Below are positions 53,161 through 62,194 of a stretch of 64,000 nucleotides of DNA, piece by piece; the stretch's first letter is position 1, and every line of letters begins with the position of its first letter. A program made the translations under genes and the position numbers. The notes beneath the pieces were generated by a model. That model was given only the letters and a program-made list of their open reading frames with translations. It had not been told where the DNA came from and searched no databases. Origin of the DNA: Parvularcula sp. IMCC14364 (lineage in GTDB: Bacteria > Pseudomonadota > Alphaproteobacteria > Caulobacterales > Parvularculaceae). Where the stretch lies: assembly GCF_030758415.1 (NCBI RefSeq), contig NZ_CP132334.1, forward strand, positions 1,736,001-1,800,000, in the 5' to 3' direction.

Positions 53161-56049
53161 ATGACACGTTTTTCTGAGACACTGCGTTCGCGCAGCAGCC
53201 TGCTTGCAATCTCACTGGCCGCCTTGTCACTAGCAGCCTGTGGTAACAGCCCTTCAGCGGACAATTATCAAGAACCAGCTACGCCGGAAATGACTGATAC
53301 TAGCAGCCAGCTTTCCGTGGCAGTAGAAAAATATGAACTGGAGAACGGCCTTGATGTTGTTCTGCATGTAGACAAATCTGACCCGGTGGTCGCAATCAAT
53401 CTGGCCGTGCATGTCGGTTCGGCGCGTGAATTGCCAGGCCGCACAGGCTTTGCCCACCTTTTCGAGCACCTGCTTTTTCTGGACTCTGAAAATCTCGGCT
53501 ATGGCGGCCTTGATGAAATGAATACCCGCATTGGCGGCGAAGGCACCAACGGCTTCACCACCAACGACATGACCCAGTATTTCCAGGCTGTCCCGGCAGA
53601 TGCGCTTGAAAAAATCATCTGGGCAGAAGCCGACAAGCTCGGCTATTTCATCAATACAGTGACAGAAGATGTTATCATCAATGAAAAGCAGGTCGTAAAG
53701 AACGAAAAGCGTCAACGGGTCGATAACCAGCCATATGGCCATAATTTTTATGTCATTGGCAAAGCCATGTACCCTGAAGACCACCCTTATAACTGGCAGG
53801 TAATCGGCTCACTGGCAGACCTCGAGGCAGCAAGCCTTGAAGACGTACAGGCATTTTATCGCCGCTGGTATGTGCCCAATAACGTCACCGTCACCATCTC
53901 CGGTGATTTTGACCCGGCCGAAGCGAAGCGACTGGTTGAAAAGTATTTTGCTGAAATTCCGCGCGGAGAAGAGATTGAACGGCAAGAGCCCCGTGCAGCG
54001 CAGCTGGACGAAAATATTTCACTCTACCATGAAGACAGCTTTGCAACCGTTCCCCTGCTGACCATGGTCTGGCCAGGAGTCGAGCAGTTCCACCCGGATA
54101 GCTATCCGCTGGAGATTCTCGTTGCCTATCTGTCAGAGGGCAAGCGCGCACCCTTGAATGAAGTCCTCATTGATGAGGAAAAACTCACCTCGGATGTGAG
54201 CATGTTCAACAGCACGTCAGAACTTGCCGGTGAACTCTACCTCTTTATCAACTCGAATGCGGGGGAAGACCTCGACGGTCTTGTCCCGGCGCTGCAGCAG
54301 GGCCTGGCGCGCTTTGAAGAAAACGGCATTTCCCAGGAAGACCTGGATCGGATCAAGGCAGGTTTGGAAGTTGATTTTTACGACAACATCCAGAGTGCTC
54401 TGGGCAAGGCAATTCAGCTCGGTGAATATAATCTGTTTACGGGCGACCCTGGCTATATCAACGAGGATATCAGCCAGATGCTTGGCGTGACCACGGAAGA
54501 TGTCATGCGCGTCTATAATACCTACATCAAGGACAAGCCATTTGTCGCGACCAGTTTCGTGCCTGAAGGTAAACTGAAACTGGCGCTGGAAGGCGCAACA
54601 CAGGCTGAAGTGGTAGAAGAGAAAATCGTTCAGGGGGCGGAAACAGTTGCAGAGTTCGATCCCACGATCCGCAATTTCACTCCAACACCCTCCAGCTTTG
54701 ACCGGACAGTGGAGCCGCCATTCGGGGAGCCTTACGACCTGAGCTCACCGGAAGTCTGGCGAGATACACTGGGCAACGGGATTGATGTTTACGGTATCGA
54801 GAATACTGAAACACCCCTTGTCTATTTCTCTCTGGCCATTGGTGCTGGTCGCGAACGCGGTGACCCGGCTAAGCCTGCGGTCGCCAATATGACCGCCGAT
54901 ATGCTTGAAAAAGGTACAGCCGGCAAAACGACAGCCGAACTGGAAGACGCGATTAACATGCTGGGCTCTTCCATTCGTATAAATGAAGGCAGCTATGGCA
55001 CGTTCGTACAGGGCGAGACGCTCGCGCGGAATTTTGACGAGACTATCTCACTTGTTCAGGAAATGCTGCTCGAACCCCGCTGGGATGAAGAAGAATTCGA
55101 GTTGTTGAAACGCCAACGGATCAATGAACTGGAACAGGCCGCCGGCAGCCCGAATGCGATTGCTGCCCGCGAGTCAGCGCAACTGCTTTACCCTGACGAT
55201 CATATGTTCAGTTATCGCCCCTATGGCACGATTGAAAAACTGGAAAAAGTCAGCCTGGAAGACCTCAAAGCCTTTTATGCAGCAAACTACACCCCCGCTG
55301 ATGCCAGGCTTCAGGTGGTTGGTGATGTAACGTCTGCGGATGTTTCATCAGCCTTTGATGGGCTGGCCACACGCTGGACAAAACAAGGCCCGGCGGCCGT
55401 ATCTCTGCCGTTGGCTGCGGAGATTACGGAATCGCAGATATTCTTCTATGATATTCCGGGCGCCAAGCAGTCTGTCATTATCGCTGCGCGTCCATCTCTG
55501 GCGGCAACAGATGACGACTATCCACTGGCAGAAGCCATGAACTTCCTGCTGGGCGGTATCTACACCTCAGAGCTGAATACAGAGCTGCGGGTCAATCGCG
55601 GTTACACTTATGGTATCCGCTCCGGCTTTAGCGGCGCGGAAGACCGGGGCACATTTGCCGTGCAGACCAGTGTCCGCTCAAATGTGACAAAGGAGTCCAT
55701 CGAACTGATCCGCGATATTCTGGCCAGTTACGGTCCTGAATTCACTGAGAATGATCTTGAGATCATGAAAGGTGCTCTCTTGCGCGGACTCGCGCTGGAA
55801 ACAGAAACACTGGGCGATAAACTGGGCCTCCTCGACGACATCAGCACTTATGGCTATCCGGAGGACTACCTGGCCAGAAATGCGGAACGCGTTGATGCCA
55901 TGACCCTCGATGACTTCAAATCGCTGGCTCAGAACTATCTGCGACCAGATGCCATGAACTGGCTTGTCGTCGGGGATGCGCAAACGCAGGCCCCGCGCAT
56001 GGAAGATGTTGGCTTTGGGGCACCTGTGATGCTGGAAACCGACCAGTAA
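53161..56049 (+). CDS. M16-family zinc peptidase lipoprotein
   Basis: 962 residues from the ATG at 53161 (GAGGG 7 bases upstream). Lipoprotein signal LAALSLAAC. Two tandem M16 halves: the N half has the inverted zinc motif HLFEH at 99-103 and a downstream glutamate in NEKQVVKNEKRQRVDNQPYG; the C half lacks HxxEH and is the usual inactive partner. Typical of insulinase/pitrilysin-like proteases that degrade exported peptides in the periplasm. Confidence 0.93.
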   Translation: MTRFSETLRSRSSLLAISLAALSLAACGNSPSADNYQEPATPEMTDTSSQLSVAVEKYELENGLDVVLHVDKSDPVVAINLAVHVGSARELPGRTGFAHLFEHLLFLDSENLGYGGLDEMNTRIGGEGTNGFTTNDMTQYFQAVPADALEKIIWAEADKLGYFINTVTEDVIINEKQVVKNEKRQRVDNQPYGHNFYVIGKAMYPEDHPYNWQVIGSLADLEAASLEDVQAFYRRWYVPNNVTVTISGDFDPAEAKRLVEKYFAEIPRGEEIERQEPRAAQLDENISLYHEDSFATVPLLTMVWPGVEQFHPDSYPLEILVAYLSEGKRAPLNEVLIDEEKLTSDVSMFNSTSELAGELYLFINSNAGEDLDGLVPALQQGLARFEENGISQEDLDRIKAGLEVDFYDNIQSALGKAIQLGEYNLFTGDPGYINEDISQMLGVTTEDVMRVYNTYIKDKPFVATSFVPEGKLKLALEGATQAEVVEEKIVQGAETVAEFDPTIRNFTPTPSSFDRTVEPPFGEPYDLSSPEVWRDTLGNGIDVYGIENTETPLVYFSLAIGAGRERGDPAKPAVANMTADMLEKGTAGKTTAELEDAINMLGSSIRINEGSYGTFVQGETLARNFDETISLVQEMLLEPRWDEEEFELLKRQRINELEQAAGSPNAIAARESAQLLYPDDHMFSYRPYGTIEKLEKVSLEDLKAFYAANYTPADARLQVVGDVTSADVSSAFDGLATRWTKQGPAAVSLPLAAEITESQIFFYDIPGAKQSVIIAARPSLAATDDDYPLAEAMNFLLGGIYTSELNTELRVNRGYTYGIRSGFSGAEDRGTFAVQTSVRSNVTKESIELIRDILASYGPEFTENDLEIMKGALLRGLALETETLGDKLGLLDDISTYGYPEDYLARNAERVDAMTLDDFKSLAQNYLRPDAMNWLVVGDAQTQAPRMEDVGFGAPVMLETDQ

Positions 56050-56127
56050 AAAAATACTGCCCGGGGCATGGGCTTTATAATCGCCCTGACAATGGCCAAT
56101 TTATGCGCCTTGATTCATAACGAATAC

Positions 56128-56160
56128 AGCCCGACTGACAGCCATGTCGGTCGGGCTTTC
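56128..56160 (+). terminator. Terminator after the M16 peptidase gene
   Basis: 12-bp stem AGCCCGACTGAC/GTCGGTCGGGCT (one G-T pair), 6-base loop, then TTC. It is strong in stem though the T run is short. Confidence 0.7.
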
Positions 56161-56286
56161 TCATAAAAAATCTGAGGCGACCTGAATTAGGGTGAGCATT
56201 CTAATTCTATTGCCTATCTTCTGATCATCGAAGGAAAGAGTCCATCGAATGGCTCGGATGACCTTCATGAAGAAAGGATTTTTGAA

Positions 56287-56679
56287 ATGGCAAAAGCTGA
56301 AACAAAACAAACCCCTAAAGTAGTCGAAATGGCCCGTAATGGCTGGTTGGCTTATATCGGCATGTATGGCGCCGCTTTCGAGCGTCTCCAGCCGCGTCTG
56401 GAAAAGCTGAACCTGAACACTGGTGATGTCTGGAACGAACTGGTCGCCAAAGGCGAAGCAATGGAAGATGCTGCCCAGGAGCGTATTCAGGAAGTACGTG
56501 AGCGCGCTGAGGACCGTTATGGCGATCAGATCGAACGCGTTCGTGAGTTGATGCCAAAAGCTGGCAAAGACAGCAGCGAAGTTGAAGTTCTGCATGACGA
56601 GATTGCTGAGCTGAACAAGCAAATCACATCTTTGAAGCGCAAAGTCACTTCACTCGATAAAGCAGTCAAAGCTGCTTAA
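56287..56679 (+). CDS. Phasin, PF05597 (PhaI/PhaF-like)
   Basis: 130 residues of amphipathic helix. KVVEMARNGWLAYIGMYGAAFERLQPRLEKLN matches the N-terminal hydrophobic core of granule-associated PF05597 phasins, followed by a leucine/charged heptad coiled coil (EVLHDEIAELNKQITSLKRKVTSLDKAV). It coats PHA granules. AAAGGATT precedes the ATG. A terminator follows and a second phasin gene lies 71 bp on. Confidence 0.85.
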   Translation: MAKAETKQTPKVVEMARNGWLAYIGMYGAAFERLQPRLEKLNLNTGDVWNELVAKGEAMEDAAQERIQEVRERAEDRYGDQIERVRELMPKAGKDSSEVEVLHDEIAELNKQITSLKRKVTSLDKAVKAA

Positions 56680-56693
56680 CGGGACATGTTTAG

Positions 56694-56724
56694 AGGGGCA
56701 CTGTGATCAGTGCCCCTTTTTCTT
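56694..56724 (+). terminator. Rho-independent terminator after phasin 1
   Basis: Stem AGGGGCACTG/CAGTGCCCCT with a TGAT loop followed by TTTTCTTTT. It lies between the two phasin genes, so the first may be expressed more than the second. Confidence 0.9.
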
Positions 56725-56750
56725 TTGTGCAACCTATCGAGGAACAGGAC

Positions 56751-57185
56751 ATGACAAAAAAAGATACCCCGGCGAATGATATTGCACGGCGCATCTGGCT
56801 CGCAGGTGTGGGCGCTTATGGCAAAGCCTTTTCAGATGCACAGGAATCCCTTGAAAAAATCGGTGAAGACACCAGCCGTCGCTTTGACGAACTGGTCGCA
56901 CGCGGAGAAGAGATTGAGGACAACCTCGAAGAAAAACGGCAGGACCTGATGGAACGGATGCCAAAGCAGCCTTTCGCGCTGGATGATCGAATTCACGAAA
57001 TGCGCCAACGCCTTGGCCTTGTTATTCCGGCAAATGGTGTCGCTGAAACAGACGGCGGCGACCTGGAAGGTCGCCTGGCACGGCTTGAGGACAAGGTTGA
57101 TCTTCTGCTTGAACAGGTTCAATCTCTGACCAAGTCGCCAGCCAGAAAAAAAACGGCGTCAAAAAAACGGGCCACAAGAAAATAG
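56751..57185 (+). CDS. Phasin, PF05597, with basic C-terminal tail
   Basis: 144 residues. IARRIWLAGVGAYGKAFSDAQESLEKIGEDTSRRFDELVARGEEIED is a classic PF05597 start; a short coiled coil (LEGRLARLEDKVDLLLEQV) precedes a Lys/Arg-rich tail, TKSPARKKTASKKRATRK. The tail resembles the DNA-binding end of Pseudomonas PhaF. The start ATG at 56751 follows GAGGAACAGGAC. It is 29 bp before the TetR gene. Confidence 0.87.
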   Translation: MTKKDTPANDIARRIWLAGVGAYGKAFSDAQESLEKIGEDTSRRFDELVARGEEIEDNLEEKRQDLMERMPKQPFALDDRIHEMRQRLGLVIPANGVAETDGGDLEGRLARLEDKVDLLLEQVQSLTKSPARKKTASKKRATRK

Positions 57186-57214
57186 TGCTGCGCCCGAACA
57201 CCGGGCAACACTGA

Positions 57215-57859
57215 ATGGCCGCCAAACCCAAAACACGCGATCGCATTCTTCAGACGGCACTTGCTCTTTTCAATGATGAGGGCGAAGCAGAAGTGTCAAC
57301 GGTCGAGATTGCGGCTGTCCTCGATATTTCACCGGGTAACCTTTATTATCACTTCAAGGGCAAGGACGCGATCATCGAAGGGCTGTTCGATGATTTCGAA
57401 GAAGAGATACGACAGGTGCTGAATGCGCCTATCGCCAAGCCACTGGCCCTGGAAGACAACTGGATTTATCTCTACATTATCTTCGAAGAAATCCACGACT
57501 TCCGCTTTTTTTACAATTCCCTGCCAACAATTCTTGAGCGCTGTCCCAGCCTGCAACCCCGCTTTAGGCGCGTACTGGCCCTAAAGCAGGATGTGGCAAC
57601 TGCCATTCTCACGTCAATGCAGAAGGCCGGCGTCCTTGCGATAAGTGAAACAGGGCGTGATCTTTTGGCTGAACGTATCGCGCTGCAAATCACCTACTGG
57701 ATACAATACTGTTCCCTGAAAGACCCGAGACGGAAGGAAGCGGCCCTGATCCATGAAGGTGTGTTTTCAATTCTCTCCCAGTTGACGCCCTGGCTTGGTG
57801 AAAATGGCGTTGCCTATGCTGCATTGCTCGAAGAGTTTTACGAAAGCCGTAGTGTCTAG
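57215..57859 (+). CDS. TetR-family regulator, PhaD-like
   Basis: 214 residues. N-terminal helix-turn-helix: KTRDRILQTALALFNDEGEAEVSTVEIAAVLDISPGNLYYHFKGKDAIIEGLF. This sequence style (KTRDRIL, VST-EIA, ISPGNLYYHFKGK) closely resembles Pseudomonas PhaD, which senses acyl-CoA and activates phasin and pha genes. Directly after two phasin genes, it is probably their regulator (inference from context and similarity, no operator found). Confidence 0.85.
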   Translation: MAAKPKTRDRILQTALALFNDEGEAEVSTVEIAAVLDISPGNLYYHFKGKDAIIEGLFDDFEEEIRQVLNAPIAKPLALEDNWIYLYIIFEEIHDFRFFYNSLPTILERCPSLQPRFRRVLALKQDVATAILTSMQKAGVLAISETGRDLLAERIALQITYWIQYCSLKDPRRKEAALIHEGVFSILSQLTPWLGENGVAYAALLEEFYESRSV

Positions 57860-57889
57860 GTAATAAAAATCGCCGCCAGCCCTTCGCAC

Positions 57890-57923
57890 TTGACATTCCA
57901 GCCCAAATGTTCTATATTTGTTC
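57890..57923 (+). promoter_or_regulatory. Consensus promoter overlapped by a LexA (SOS) box
   Basis: -35 TTGACA (57890-57895), 17-bp spacer, -10 TATATT (57913-57918). The alphaproteobacterial LexA site GTTC-N7-GTTC occupies 57909-57923 exactly, flanking the -10 box, the geometry for LexA repression. Predicted start is near 57925. Confidence 0.75.
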
Positions 57924-58102
57924 CTATTGTGAAATTTTACTAGCAAAGCTGACGACACGCCACCAAGGCTAAAATTGCCTGCTTTTTCTTCTGTATCGAT
58001 ACCCGATGCAGAAATATCAGCGAGCACTCGGGCTCTTTGATATTGGATCTCTTTCCGCCTTCATCGGCAGGCTTCAAGTAGAAACAATGGGGACGCATTT
58101 AC

Positions 58103-58213
58103 ATGAAAAAACATGCTGCGACAGCCGCCGACAGGTTTCAGCCCAACACCTGGATAGCTGTTTTGCCAAGGCGATCAAAAGCCGCTAACGTCCTCTTTTG
58201 CGCAGTCAGATGA
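58103..58213 (+). CDS. Possible 36-residue peptide downstream of the SOS promoter
   Basis: The frame starts MKKHAATAADRFQPNTWIAV and ends FCAVR. A GGGGAC stretch lies about 7 bases before the ATG. It is short, has no recognised motif and could be chance; its only support is position on the predicted SOS transcript directly before the AbgT-family gene. Confidence 0.25.
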   Translation: MKKHAATAADRFQPNTWIAVLPRRSKAANVLFCAVR

Positions 58214-58225
58214 GGACGGAACAGT

Positions 58226-59857
58226 ATGGCAAAGACAGCGACAGCCACGGGCGGACAACGTGGCATCCTTGGGTTGATTGAACGCGCCGGGAATAAATTA
58301 CCGGACCCTGTTTTCATCTTTTTCTATCTTATTGCAGCGTTGATGCTGGTTTCCATTGTAGCCTCTTTCTTTGGCCTTTCTGCCAAGCTCAATGACGATG
58401 TTCTGGCAGGCATGGGCCAAAGCAGCCTTGACCGCTTTGGCATCAAGGAAGACGGGATCATCTACGCGATAAGTCTTCTTTCAGCGGAGAATATCCAGCG
58501 CCTCTGGGTTGAGATGCCCAAAACGTTCACGCATTTTCACCCGCTTGGCTATGTACTGGTCGTCATGCTCGGTGCGGGCGTTGCTGAACGCTCTGGCCTT
58601 TTTGCAACAGCGATGCGTGCGGCTGTCAGCGGTGCTCCCAAGTTCCTTCTGACTCCGGTGGTTGCGCTCGTTGCCATGATCGGTAACCACGCCGCAGATG
58701 CTGCCTATGTCGTTTTGATTCCTTTGGCGGGCGTGCTGTTCGCTTCAGCCGGGCGACACCCTTTAGCGGGGATCGCAGCAGCCTTTGCCGGTGTATCCGG
58801 CGGCTTCTCGGCCAACATCGCACCGGGTCAGCTTGATGCCCTGCTCTTCGGGATCACCCAGCAGGCCGGCGAAGTGCTGGTCCCAAGCTATGTGGCAAAC
58901 ATTGCCGGCAACTGGTACTTCATTGCAGCAATGACGGTGGTGTTCACGCCAATTATCTGGTTTGTCACTGACATGATTATTGAACCGCGCTTCGGCAAGT
59001 ATGTACCAGAAGGCCATGCCGCCAATTCTGTTTCAGACAATAACGAACCCATCACCCCGGAACAACGCAAGGGTTTGCGCAACGCAGGCTTTGCCTGCCT
59101 CATCGTCGTTTTTGCCTGGGCCCTGATGACGCTTTGGCCGTGGGGTACGCCCCTGATTGATGACGAAGGAGCAAATGCCAATGCAGAGCTGGTGCTGCAG
59201 TTGCGTCCCCTCTTTCAGTCTCTTGTAGCAGCCTTCTTCATCCTGTTCCTGGCCGCAGGTTGGGCCTATGGCTCGGCAGCTGGCACTATCAAGGACAAGC
59301 AGGACGTTGTCGACATGATGAGCGAGGCCATGAAGGACCTCGGCTATTATCTCGTGCTGGCCTTTGCTGCCGCTCACTTCGTGGAGATGTTCATCTGGTC
59401 AAATCTCGGTCTGATTTCTGCAGTCCATGGCGCAGATGCTATTGAGAATTCCGGCTTGCCGTTATGGGCTCTACTTGGTGTGATTGTTGTCTTCTCGGGC
59501 ATGATCAATCTGTTTGTCGGCTCGGCCTCAGCCAAATGGGCCCTGCTCGCACCTGTGCTCGTGCCCATGCTGATGTTGCTTGGCGTATCACCTGAAGGTG
59601 CTACAGCTGCTTACCGTGTGGGGGATAGTGCGACCAATATCATCACCCCGCTGATGGTATACTTCCCGCTGATCCTGATTTTCTGTCAGCGCTGGGTAAA
59701 GGAATTCGGCATCGGCTCTCTCACCGCCATGATGATCCCCTACTCCATCTGGATCATGATCACCGGTGTGGTGCTCATGATGGCCTGGGTTTATCTCGGC
59801 TGGCCCCTGGGCCCTGGTGCCAGCATTTCCTACACACTCCCGGGCGCTGGCGGGTGA
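58226..59857 (+). CDS. AbgT-family transporter
   Basis: 543 residues, about 11-12 transmembrane helices. AbgT marks: KLPDPVFIFFYLIAALMLVSIVASF, GVAERSGLFATAMRAAV, MIGNHAADAAYVVLIPLAGVLFA and the repeat WALLAPVLVPMLMLLGVSPEGATAAYRVGDSATNIITPL. Members import p-aminobenzoyl-glutamate (a folate breakdown product) or export sulfonamides. GAGGACGG precedes the ATG at 58226. It lies downstream of the SOS-type promoter with no terminator seen between. Confidence 0.92.
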   Translation: MAKTATATGGQRGILGLIERAGNKLPDPVFIFFYLIAALMLVSIVASFFGLSAKLNDDVLAGMGQSSLDRFGIKEDGIIYAISLLSAENIQRLWVEMPKTFTHFHPLGYVLVVMLGAGVAERSGLFATAMRAAVSGAPKFLLTPVVALVAMIGNHAADAAYVVLIPLAGVLFASAGRHPLAGIAAAFAGVSGGFSANIAPGQLDALLFGITQQAGEVLVPSYVANIAGNWYFIAAMTVVFTPIIWFVTDMIIEPRFGKYVPEGHAANSVSDNNEPITPEQRKGLRNAGFACLIVVFAWALMTLWPWGTPLIDDEGANANAELVLQLRPLFQSLVAAFFILFLAAGWAYGSAAGTIKDKQDVVDMMSEAMKDLGYYLVLAFAAAHFVEMFIWSNLGLISAVHGADAIENSGLPLWALLGVIVVFSGMINLFVGSASAKWALLAPVLVPMLMLLGVSPEGATAAYRVGDSATNIITPLMVYFPLILIFCQRWVKEFGIGSLTAMMIPYSIWIMITGVVLMMAWVYLGWPLGPGASISYTLPGAGG

Positions 59858-59882
59858 TGATAACGGCTTGATTAATAACCGC

Positions 59883-59919
59883 GATAGCGCGCGGGGGATA
59901 TTTATCTGCGCGCGCTATC
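59883..59919. terminator. Long perfect stem-loop after the AbgT-family gene
   Basis: GATAGCGCGCG/CGCGCGCTATC, an 11-bp perfect stem with a 15-base loop that itself contains GATA..TATC. No T run. It may end transcription with help or be an operator between the two genes. Confidence 0.5.
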
Positions 59920-59998
59920 ACACAATAAGCCCAGTTGAAGTATTGCCTTGACGCTCAATAGGTGACCTGAAAAAGCGTATTTCAACAATGCGACAACA

Positions 59999-60688
59999 AT
60001 GGAAAACACAATGAGTGAAGACAACGAAGCCTATAATTCACAGAAAAAACAGGATTTCTGGGTCGACAAGGCGTTGAAAAAAAAACGTAACGGATACTTC
60101 TTGGAGTTGGGCGCAGCGGATGGCATCCTTCACTCCAACAGCCTTTTTTTTGAAAAATATCGTAACTGGAATGGCATTCTGATTGAAGCTATCGACGATC
60201 AATTCGAGAAACTAATTAAAAACCGCACAGCTACTTGCCTAAAGGCAGTAGTCAATGATGAGCCTGAAACCGTCATGTTTCGCCCGGACCGTCGACAGGG
60301 AAGCGGCATAGTCGCTGACGATACAGATAATAACTATCGAGTGAGAGCGGATGAGCTAAAGACAGCCGAGATTATCGAAATGCAGGCACGCACACTAACA
60401 TCGATACTTGACGAGTGTGACGCTCCCAAGATTATCGACTATTTCTCTCTGGATGTGGAAGGCGCAGAAGCGCGCGTGCTTAGATCTATTGACTTCAATA
60501 AATATATCTTCGGACTTCTTACAATCGAAAGGGCGAATGCAGAGTGCAACCAGCTTCTCCGCGAAAATGGGTACGTCTTTGTAAAGAATTTCCAAAATGA
60601 CAACTTTTACGCGCATGCCTCATATAGCGAAGAATACGACATAAAGTATTCAGATGACTGGTACGATATACCTGCCAAGGAATGGTAA
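59999..60688 (+). CDS. FkbM-family methyltransferase
   Basis: 229 residues. FkbM-type SAM methyltransferase pattern: NGYFLELGAADGILHSNSLFFEKYRNWNGILIEAIDDQFEKL and IDYFSLDVEGAEARVLRSIDF. These O-methylate sugars or polyketides; the acceptor here is unknown. The sequence is visibly AT-richer than its neighbours (an A9 run near its start), with no surface-sugar genes adjacent, suggesting acquisition. ATG 59999 or 60011 may be the start; the second has GGAAAAC upstream. Confidence 0.85.
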   Translation: MENTMSEDNEAYNSQKKQDFWVDKALKKKRNGYFLELGAADGILHSNSLFFEKYRNWNGILIEAIDDQFEKLIKNRTATCLKAVVNDEPETVMFRPDRRQGSGIVADDTDNNYRVRADELKTAEIIEMQARTLTSILDECDAPKIIDYFSLDVEGAEARVLRSIDFNKYIFGLLTIERANAECNQLLRENGYVFVKNFQNDNFYAHASYSEEYDIKYSDDWYDIPAKEW

Positions 60689-60723
60689 ACTCAAAACTGG
60701 TATATGACCAATATCAGGTTCAT

Positions 60724-61461
60724 TCACTGGCGTACTGAAAATGGTGTGAAGTCCGTTTGGCGATCATAAATGTCAACACCCTCCAAACGCTTGAGGGTGT
60801 TGACCACCCGGTATGTTACAGGCGTCAAAATCGCCTCCCACAAGACTTTCAACAGATAGTTTGTAATCAGTACCGTAATCACTGCCTGCGTTGTCCAGAC
60901 GCCAAGAAAGGCTATCGGATAAAACAACAGGGAGTCGATACCCTGCCCGACAACAGTTGAACCGATGGTGCGCGTCCAGAGGTGCTTGCCTTCCGTCCAG
61001 ACTTTCATACGCGCCATCACAAACGCATTGGCAAGTTCACCAGCCCAAAAAGCAATAATAGAGGCGAAAACAATTCGCGGCGTCAGTCCGAACACTTCTT
61101 CATATGCTGGCTGACCAGCCCAGATATCGGCAGGCGGCAATGCGACTACAACCCAGCTCATCAGTGCCATGAATATCACGGCACCAAAACCAGCCCAGAT
61201 CACCCGGCGCGCTCTTGCATAGCCATAAACTTCTGTCAGCACATCCCCCAAGACATAAGACAATGGAAAAAAGAGTATGCCAGCCCCAAATATCTGGGTA
61301 CCGATTACGGGCAAATCCACTTGCGAGAGTTTGGCCGCTCCAATCAGGTTTGAACAAATCAGGATTGCCACAAAGGCAGACATGGCAAAGTCATAATAAC
61401 GAAAACTGTGCGCCTGCAGTGCATCTGAGTTTTCTCTTTTGATCAGCTTGTTGTTGGTCAT
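60724..61461 (-). CDS. yhhQ: Queuosine precursor transporter, YhhQ-like (Vut_1)
   Basis: 245 residues with six to seven transmembrane helices. Family marks are ILICSNLIGAAKL, FPLSYVLGDVLTEVYGYARARRVIWAGF, FWAGELANAFVMARMKVWTEGKHLWTRTIGSTVVGQGIDSLLFY and the C-terminal helix. Members import preQ0/preQ1 or related bases for tRNA queuosine. It starts 18 bp after galM with GGAGAATTTT upstream, so it probably depends on galM transcription and may be affected by the IS insertions there. Confidence 0.9.
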   Translation of the reverse strand: MTNNKLIKRENSDALQAHSFRYYDFAMSAFVAILICSNLIGAAKLSQVDLPVIGTQIFGAGILFFPLSYVLGDVLTEVYGYARARRVIWAGFGAVIFMALMSWVVVALPPADIWAGQPAYEEVFGLTPRIVFASIIAFWAGELANAFVMARMKVWTEGKHLWTRTIGSTVVGQGIDSLLFYPIAFLGVWTTQAVITVLITNYLLKVLWEAILTPVTYRVVNTLKRLEGVDIYDRQTDFTPFSVRQ

Positions 61462-61479
61462 AAAATTCTCCAGTCACTA

Positions 61480-62136
61480 CTATATGTAATCCTGGAAAAA
61501 CCGATAGACCACTTTCTCACCATAGGGCCTGTCCGGGCCAATGATCGTCGATGGAAATTCCGGTATGTTCATGGCATCGGGAAAAGACTGTGTTTCCAAA
61601 CACAGTCCGGCGAACCTGTTGAAACGCGATGTCGCAGGTGTCAGATACCCGCCCGTGTACAACATCACACATGGTTGCGTTGTCAGAATTTCAAGTCCAC
61701 GGCCAGATATCGGATCAAGCACGCGCCCGGCCACTTTCAATCGACTTTCCTCGCTTGCAAGAACATAATTCTGATCAAAACCATCAGTCAGGCCCCCGTC
61801 ATGAAGCTCCCCATGCTGCGCTACAGACCTGGATTGCTTAAAATCAAAAACAGTACCGCTGACATCCACGAGCCTGCCAGTCGGCAAACCTTCATCAGAC
61901 TGCTCGGTAATCTTTTCGGAATTAAGCCACAACTGGTGATCAAGTATATCAGCTGATCTGCCTGCCGAAAGATTGAAATAATCATGCCGGGTAAGGTTGA
62001 TCGGTGTTTCCTGATCGGCCACGGCATGATGCTCAAATACCAGTTCGGTTGACGATGGCATTGAAATGCGCATGGAAAGAGACACTTCCCCCGGATACCC
62101 TGCTTCCCCCGCCGGACTGGTATATCGCATTATTAA
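61480..62136 (-). pseudogene. galM: Aldose 1-epimerase, 3' fragment
   Basis: Second part of galactose mutarotase: LIMRYTSPAGEAGYPGEVSLSMRISM, LTRHDYFNLSAG with the active-site His, LDHQLWLNSEKI, GGLTDGFDQNYVL and LCLETQSFPDAMNIPEFPSTI with the catalytic Glu. Joined to the 5' fragment over one AGAC (gene sense GTCT) the protein is continuous: IADDGRS-LIMRYTS, total 344 residues, the normal length. Confidence 0.92.
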
Positions 62137-62194
62137 AGACTGAAGTGCTCCCCGATGTTGGACCACCTGGCCGGAGGATTTTCCGGTTTGATGA

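Larger units (their letters stand above)
57860..58225 (+). other. 366-bp gap with an SOS-type promoter
   Basis: No convincing large gene. It holds the promoter/LexA box described separately, a weak 60-residue frame at 58006-58188 with no ribosome site, and a 36-residue frame at 58103-58213. The region may be a leader for the AbgT-family gene or the remains of a lost SOS gene. Confidence 0.6.

Noticed and set aside
58006-58188. 60-residue frame in the gap before the AbgT-family gene
   Set aside because: No ribosome site, no motif, irregular composition; kept only as a note under the SOS-promoter finding.
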